A DNA stretch of 64,000 nt from Fomitopsis serialis (lineage: Eukaryota > Basidiomycota > Agaricomycetes > Polyporales > Fomitopsidaceae), in contig NW_025955025.1 of assembly GCF_022376445.1 (NCBI RefSeq), positions 62,001 through 126,000 on the forward strand, read 5' to 3'. Every line of letters begins with the position of its first letter. Position 1 is the first letter of the stretch. This document shows, in pieces, positions 57,554-64,000 of the stretch. The position numbers were made by a program, and so were the translations under genes. The notes below the pieces were generated by a model. That model was not told the origin of the DNA, did not search any database, and was given only the letters and a program-made list of their open reading frames with translations.

Positions 57554-59505
57554 TCAACTGACATATCTTTCCCACCCAGTCACCTCAAGCTTCTGCACCT
57601 TCTCTTGTACTTCACATGCTTGCTCTGTTAGATAGTCATCCATCTTATGGACAAGATCTGGCATGCCACTGGCTAGTATCCTGACAGCCAGCAAGCCAGC
57701 ATTCATGCTGTTGTTGATGGCTACTGTTGCCACAGGCACACCTCTCTGGAGTCAGTGTGCCAATCAGATGCCATACCCACTGAAACAACAATGCACGAAC
57801 ATACCGGCATCTGCACAATGCTATGCAAGGAGTCAACACCATCCAGGGTGCTGCCCTTCACAGGAACACCGACAACCGGGAGACTCGTCATCGCAGCAAC
57901 CATACCTGGCAAGTGCGCAGCTCCTCCCGCCCCAGCTATGATCACTCGGAGACCCCTTGATACAGCGGATCGTGCATACATAGTCATCCGATCCGGCGTG
58001 CGGTGAGCAGACACAATCGTGAGCTCGTAAGGGATCCCGAAGCGATCGAGAATACGCGCAGACGGAACCATCACGGGCAGGTCCGAATCCGAGCCCATGA
58101 TGATGCCTACGAGCGGCTGGCGGTGCGAAAACCCAGAGCCAGGTTCAGGTGCGAGGGGAGCGTGCAGCGCGAGCTCTGCAGCGCTGCTCGGAGAAGGGAG
58201 CCGTTCCAACAAGGGACGCAGTCGACGGCTCCGTTCAGCGTCGGAGGGTGCGACAACGGTGATGTGGCCCATCTTGCGGCCCTTCCGGCACTCAGACTTG
58301 CCATACAGATGCGCCGCGGCGCCAGGCACCTTGAGCGCATGCTCGACGACGGCACTGATCTCGGTCACGTCGCCGGAAGCCCCGAGCAGGTTCAGCATGG
58401 CCGCAGACGGCACCTTCAGAGCGGTAGATCCTAGAGGAAGCGAGAGGATCGCGCGGAGATGGTTTCGTATTGGGACGTCTCACACGCTTCGATGGTGTAG
58501 TGTCCCGAGTTGTGCGGCCGCGGAGCAATTTCGTTGACGACGACCGAGCCTGCACACCAATCAACATCCGTCCGACACACTGCACGATCGACGCACCATC
58601 CTCCACCAGGAACATCTCCACGCCGAACACACCAGCTCCCTCCAACGTCTTCACCGATGCTTCTGCGACGTCGCGAGCACGACCGGAAAGCGTACCGTCA
58701 CTACTCCGCAGAGGTGCGAACACCAAATGGCAGATGTTGTCCCTGTGGACGGTCTCCACGACCGGATACGAAGCGATTTCGCCAGTGGCGGATCTGACCA
58801 CCATGACCGCGATCTCTTTCACGAAGGGCACCCACTTCTCGGCGTAGAGCGGTCTCCCCCCCAACGCGGCGATGGCCTCGGGATCTGGGTCAATCGCGCA
58901 CCACGTAGTTGCCCCTACCGTCGTAGGCAAGCGTTCGGCTCTTCAGCATCAAGGGCAAGCCCAACGTCTCGGAGGCCGAGGTGACGGATGCCACGGTGGA
59001 TTCGACCTGCAGGAACTGCGAGACTGGGCAACCGGAGGCCACGAGGTGTTCCTTCTGGACGAGTTTGTCTTGGATGACTCGGATGGTAGAGGGGCTGGGG
59101 TGCACTCCGAGGGGCACGGCTCCCTGTACGGACTGCAGCACGTCGACGTCGACGTGCTCGATCTCGACGGTGAGTACATCGACCTTGGCGGCCAGCTCGC
59201 GTATTTTGGCAGGGTCGGTGAACGAGCCGTCAATGTGGGCGAGGTCGCAGACCGAGGGAGACAACCTGCTTTGCCGGGGCGTGGTCACCGACGTCGAGGA
59301 TACGACGTCGATGTTGAGCAGCGAGGCGGCCTGGGCAAGCATGCGCCCGAGCTGGCCGCCGCCTGGTGGGTGAGGACGGGCGGATGAGCACCACCGTCCG
59401 ACAGAGGCGATGGAGAGACTGGCGGGTGTGTGAGTGCGGCTGCAGAGGGCGGGACGTGGAGGACACGCGACGCACCGCACCTAGGATTCCGACGACCTTG
59501 TTCAT
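57554..59505 (-). CDS. ADE2: ADE2: phosphoribosylaminoimidazole carboxylase
   Basis: This purine-pathway enzyme converts AIR to CAIR in the cytosol. The N-terminal ATP-grasp (PurK-like) part starts MNKVVGILG, is split by a first intron, and continues [32 protein letters not shown] and [18 protein letters not shown]. The C-terminal PurE-like part has [30 protein letters not shown] and [14 protein letters not shown]. Introns interrupt after MNKVVGILG, in VEDG and after QMP. As read, the frame slips near 59,310, 59,265, 58,905 and 58,463, each fixed by one or two bases next to a short run. An essential gene should not look like this, so assembly error is likely. The last exon (57,554-57,75x) has no CpG, and the usual NNSTN reads NNSMN there. 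It is divergent from the RSA3-like gene. Confidence 0.93.
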
Positions 59506-59682
59506 CGCTGTCTGCAGGGAACGCTCGCACGACGAACTTGAAGACGACGGCGACGGAGGCGAGGACGTCCCAAAGATCGACTAGGCGCCCGTGCAACTTG
59601 TTTTCGTCTCTCACGTGCAGCGTCCACAGCGAGCACGACGCACCGCACGACGGCGACGGCACACTGCACGACGAGCACGACC
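59506..59682. promoter_or_regulatory. Divergent ADE2/RSA3-like promoter
   Basis: Only 177 bp separate the two start codons, so regulatory sites are probably shared. I see no clear TATA box; the sequence is CpG-rich. Confidence 0.45.
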
Positions 59683-60291
59683 ATGGCCGCGCCAGCGAGA
59701 CCACCGCCCACGAGGAGGCGCACCCGGAAGCGCAAGCGACGCGCCGCCTCCAGCTCGTCTTCGGACGCGGACTCGTCGTCCTCGGACAGCGACGCCCCCG
59801 CTGCTGCTCGTCCTCCGAGCCCGGTCGCAGCAGCCTCACCCGACGCGGCGCAGTCCTCCGAGTCCTCAGACACGGAGTCCCAGTCGTCCTCGGAGGACGA
59901 GTCTCCCCGTCGCGCCCAGCAGAACACCCCGTGCGCCCTCTCCACCGCCCGCTCGCCGCTCGCCACGCCTGAACCCCGTCCCACTCCCGTACCGTCGTTT
60001 CTTGGAGACACCGAAGATCAAGACCACCTCAGGCAACGCTTCAGGAAGTTTTGGATGGCTTCCGTTGTCGATGCCTTCAGCGACGATCTGGGGAGATTCG
60101 TAAGGTGCGCCCGCTCTCCGTCTCTCGACATGTCTTGGTCGGTGACCGCCCTCTAGGAGGCCAATCTGTCGATACCTCGCCTTGCGCTCCTTATTGACTC
60201 TTTGGCTGCTGGAGCGGACGTCTTCTCATCCTCGCATGGTGCCGATAACGGGGGCATCGACGAGACGGATGTCGCGATGCGCGACCCATGA
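59683..60291 (+). CDS. RSA3: RSA3-like ribosome assembly protein
   Basis: Two exons (59,683-60,099 and 60,157-60,291) join in phase to 183 residues. RSA3 is a nucleolar factor in early 60S ribosomal subunit assembly. The N-terminal two thirds is basic, then a Ser/Asp-rich acidic disordered run. The C-terminal part carries FRKFWMASVVDAFSDDL and, after the intron, RLALLIDSLAAGADVFSS, the hallmark of the RSA3 C-terminal domain. The link between the two (EANLSIP) is a little shorter than the usual KIRKEP-type segment. The frame is intact. It lies head to head with ADE2. Confidence 0.85.
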
Positions 60292-61792
60292 ACATTAGCC
60301 TCACGGTGAGCATACTGTCGTACCGCATGATATCGAACCTATCTGAAGGTTGTCGCGGTCATACAGTTTGGACGACTTCCTCCGCGCGAGCCGTTAACAA
60401 CTCCCAGCCTCGAGGATGAGCACTTCAGTTGAGGATGGCCACCTGATGGGGCTCTTTCCTCAAGGCGTTGCCACGCTAGCATCGCCGTAAAGGCGCTGTC
60501 TCGCCGCTGCACGAATTTCATCCCTCTTCGTCGACGAATCCGGCGTGTAGAAGCAGGTGCGCTTGAGCAGGTAGTCAAGAGATGTATCTTTTGAGTGGGA
60601 CTCTCGTCCTGGCGCATTCTTTTTGCCTTGCCGTAGTCTCTTCATGCTCATGTATGTTATACGGTAGAGTCGAGCCAAGGGGGATTGGATGTATCTCGTG
60701 TGTTATACTTACAGCGAGAGTGATTCGTGACGCCATCCTCATGGCTTCATTAGTCAAATGGTAAAGTTGCGCATGTACGAACACGACATTTATTGACTTC
60801 TTTGTGGAGTACTGGACCATACGAAGGACGTTCGTCGGACTACGCTTCTCAGTCTGTGGTCGATCAGCCATGCTTGTAGACGAAAAAATGTGCCTAGCGG
60901 ACTCGTTGACTTCACATATGTAAGGCGGCGAGTGAGGGCCTGGTTCAATATCTGTAATCAGGCTTGCTGTGCCATAAGGGCGGCGATACTTAGAGGTAAA
61001 GGACGCACGGAGCACTGCGACTAGTTCTTCCATGTCGAACTGTCCATATAACAGCGAGGGCCGACAACGCGTGCATGCTGCATGCATGCCTGGTCGGATT
61101 CATTCAATTCCGCACGTTTAACGTGGAATTCCGCAGACGACGCAACAGTGGCAATGGGAAGTTCACGTTAGGCATGTACGTCTTCGAGATTGTCGCAATA
61201 ACATTTGCACACCGAGCGAATGTCAAACTGAACGTTGTCGTCTGGGTAGATGCGCATTCAGTGGATTTTCACGGATCAATTTTTTAACATCCTGTTTGAG
61301 GTGGAAGACTATCGGACGTTCAACGGCGGTGTCAAAGTTGTCATCCAATGCGGCCAAGTACTTGTACTTGATGCATGATGGTTGAGGCTCGATCAATGCG
61401 ACGCAGAAAGGTTATACTGTATGATGCAGTTGCAGCCATGGGGACGTGCTGAGGGAAGGCCGCGTCACAGCCACGTTCAGTGAGAGAGAATACAGGGGAA
61501 ACGTCTGGCGCGGTGGTCTCCGTTGCAGACCATATTAGCCGGCAAGGGTCGCACTAAGTGACCGAAGGACGTTCGAGTATCGCTGTCTCATCAAACAGGG
61601 ATGCAACGAATATGATATGCGAGTGTACAACCTAACGTGAGGACGAAACAATGTCAAAACAAGCGACGACTGGGCAGAATATTAACAAAGAGAGTGGTAG
61701 AGGAGCGAACATGACGTGTTTAGCAGCTATCTGTGAGTAGGTATGGCGAGATGGAGTAGTTGCTCGAGAGTCTATGAAGTGAAGTCAACATA
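60292..61792. other. Intergenic stretch with one doubtful reading frame
   Basis: A minus-strand frame at 60,575-61,087 (170 codons) is the longest. It has mixed composition without motifs I recognise and no obvious exon partners, so I do not list it as a gene. The rest shows no repeat. Confidence 0.4.
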
Positions 61793-64000
61793 CTACCGTT
61801 TCCGTAGAGATATGCCGTCGCTTACCTGATCCATCTCTTCGAGTTGCTTGAAGGTACTGGAGTAGATATCGCGAATATCTTTATGTAGCACGTTCGCATC
61901 GTGAGGCTTGCCGAACAAAAGTTCATCAACCCGATCCTGCGGTATTGACTCTGGCACTTTCTTCTGCTGAGATGCTCTGAGCTCAATGATCGCCATCATC
62001 TGTGCGAGCCCGAAGTCGTCCTTGGGCAGCACGAGGCGGGGAGTGGGTATAGGTGTCTGATATCGCCCGGCAGAGGTCACAGAAGGGGAGGTAGTGGCTG
62101 CCGTGCGATAGGCAGATTCCGAGAAAGCAGAACCTTGTCGTTCGTGGGGCAGAGCGCGTCGCTGATTTGCGTTGGGAGTGACACTCCTCTTGCCATGGCT
62201 GTCCGAAGATTCGCCAGGACTGGCCGTTCGGTAGCTCGAGATGCGAGACAAGGATGACGGTACGCGCTGAGCCACAGCACTTGAAGAAGCTCTGCCACTC
62301 GTAGTTGGTGTGGCCGTGGCCGACCGCGAAGACGACCTCTCGTCTGCTGTGGAGTACAGAGACGGCGAATGAGAAGCTGCGGCACCGAGAGAATCCACAA
62401 GCGCGTCCGAGCCCGATCGCGACATGGCCACACGGGCGGCGTCCTTCTCGTGCTTGATCTTGCTTAAGACACGATCTATTTTGCCCCGAGCCCATCTTTC
62501 CCTCTGGCGAGAACGCCATGCAACAGGTCATCTGCAGTAGTATCAGTTCTCGTTGAGGGGCCCACCTCGCCTCTCCATTCCTCCTCAACGATGTTGCTGA
62601 TGTCGTACGTCTCGCCGTCAGGCTCGACGTAGGAGTAGCGCATCCTGTTATCAACCTCGCCTCGCAAACTGCGAACGATAGCACCGCCTGGAAGTGCGAC
62701 GTCCAATCCCTGCGCCTCGTTAGCTTGGGTTGACAGTACTGCGCGTTGACTAGCACGAGTTGCGGCGCGCTGCGCTGCAATGATCGCCTGCTTCGACGTT
62801 TGCGAGGTCTGTGACTTGGCGTCATCAGTCGGGCCAACCGTAGAATCAGAACCTGCGCTCGAGCTAGCTGCAGAGTTTCGCTGCATATGCTGGAGAGCGA
62901 TCTCGTCCAGAGGTGCCGACATTCTATGGCGAGACGTTACACGATATGCTATCGCACGGCGCAAGATGAAGACAGGATCATCCGGCGAGACGTCCTCGGG
63001 GCTTCCCAGGAGCTGAGCAGAATCCACGGAGCGACGCTTGCTGTTAGCGAATTGCATGGCACGATAAGTCGGAGGACGTGGGAAGGCGTCTATGACCTTG
63101 CTCGACGGGGGCAACTCGCGTTCTGCAGTGTCTACTAAGCGATGTCGCTCTACACCAGGACATGAATACTTGCCTTTGCCACCCACGTCGACCGCCAGCC
63201 CATAACGGACGCGTGACGAACTCCTGCGTCTCGTGAGCTTGTCCTCTATCTCGTCACCACCGTCGACGACGCCTTCCAATATACCAAATCGCTCCAGCCC
63301 AAGTTCGATGACTTCGGCCACAGTGACATTCCTTGGGAATACGAACACTTTTTTGCGCATGTTCTGGGGCACTCCGGGTGACGGCGTTACCTGAGGACGA
63401 TCGCGTAGCGTATTCTTGAAAACGATGGCTTCGGTTTGCGGGTCGAACACCATGTCTTCAGGGAGATCGTCCGGAAATATGACGAGCTGTAAGGGGAACC
63501 TGTAAGACGGTGAGCTGAACCGTTCCGCGGTGACCGTATTCGTCGGACTGGTTGGGGTGACCGTGAGGTACTGTGGCTTGGATCTGGGCGATTCGATGTC
63601 TTCTCCCTGAAGGCTCTCCGCAAGCAACGTCTCGTCGCCCTCCCCATCCATGCTCTGGTCGTGGTCGCCTCCACGGCGGTTGAGATAGAACTTGACGCCG
63701 AATCGTCCGTGAAGTCATTCATGGACAACTTCTTGATCGCGGGGTGCATCGACAGATTGCTGGCAACCGAACTGATACTGCCGACACTGCTCCGCTTTAC
63801 CTTGGGGAGCTCCAGGGCCGCCTCAACGAGCGACTCAAAGACGCCGAGAGGCTTCTCATGCGGGCGCAAGTCGGCTGAAGAGCCTTCGACTTGCTTGATG
63901 GTGAGGTAGTAGTCCTTCTCGTCTTCGCCCGCCGGCAACCGGAAACGCTGGATGGCCTGGCGCACGAGGTCCTGTGCGGTCGTCGAAGCGTTGAGTAGGA
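61793..64000 (-). CDS. Ras-association domain protein (5' end outside window)
   Basis: The gene runs off the right edge. The first visible part (63.7-64.0 kb) is a Ras-association (RA) domain: AQDLVRQAIQRFRL, DYYLTIKQVEG and EKPLGVFESL. A second RA-like segment follows (LVIFPDDLPEDMVF, VFVFPRNVTVAEVIELGLER), then Ser/Thr-rich regions and a helical C-terminus ending ISLRKR at 61,793. A 51-bp GC-AG type intron (GCAAGT donor, 63,12x-63,17x) is possible but also reads through in frame. The frame slips by one G near 63,697 and near 62,485, both in G runs. It is likely a scaffold binding Ras-type GTPases at membranes, in the general style of fungal RA proteins; I cannot name the orthologue. Confidence 0.7.

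Noticed and set aside
60575..61087. 170-codon minus-strand gene
   Set aside because: No motif, no exon partner and no clear promoter, so it was left as a doubtful frame in an intergenic stretch.

Overview
The window reads as nuclear DNA of a filamentous basidiomycete, most likely an Agaricomycete. Genes are cut by many introns of about 50 bp with GTRNGT donors and YAG acceptors. The recognisable proteins are fungal: a two-domain ADE2, an RSA3-like ribosome assembly factor, a Ras-association protein, an OrsD/RecQ helicase and a TET/JBP-type oxygenase. Several other genes belong to families I know only as unnamed agaricomycete proteins. Functional names rest on motifs and exon phasing read by eye; no search was run.

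Layout. 0-5.6 kb is gene-poor, CpG-poor repeat DNA. 5.7-21.2 kb is CpG-rich and holds two large multi-exon minus-strand genes: gene B at 5.7-8.9 kb and gene A at 10.8-16.7 kb, the latter with a ParB/DGQHR-like motif and an RG-rich tail. Two small Cys-rich/coiled-coil genes follow (18.0-20.6 kb). This block is peppered with about 25 copies of a roughly 36-bp GC-rich perfect or covarying palindrome, partly in regular 60-bp-period arrays, one inside an enlarged intron of gene A. 22.7-24.4 kb is a TET/JBP-type dioxygenase gene, divergent from an acidic 198-aa gene. 26-36 kb carries four complete and one fragmentary paralogue of a minus-strand family whose layout (OB-fold-like core, then winged-helix-like C-terminus) resembles RPA32/STN1. 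36-46.6 kb holds an intact 357-aa unknown, an intact 676-aa basidiomycete protein and an intact 2,076-aa OrsD/RecQ-type helicase. 48.8-57.5 kb is CpG-poor satellite and repeat DNA with two unrelated tandem families of 173 and 174 bp. 57.5-64 kb returns to core genome: ADE2, RSA3-like and an RA-domain gene cut by the window end.

The central 5.7-46.6 kb looks like an accessory island for DNA or chromatin transactions (5mC oxidation, single-strand-DNA-binding-like proteins, RecQ helicase, ParB-like protein). That is inference from gene content. CpG loss stops abruptly, inside the TET/JBP gene, inside ADE2 and across a single MITE, which points to methylated repeats leaking C-to-T mutation into neighbouring genes. 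Many reading frames, including ADE2, carry 1-2 base breaks at short runs. These are probably consensus errors of a long-read assembly, but true decay is not excluded.
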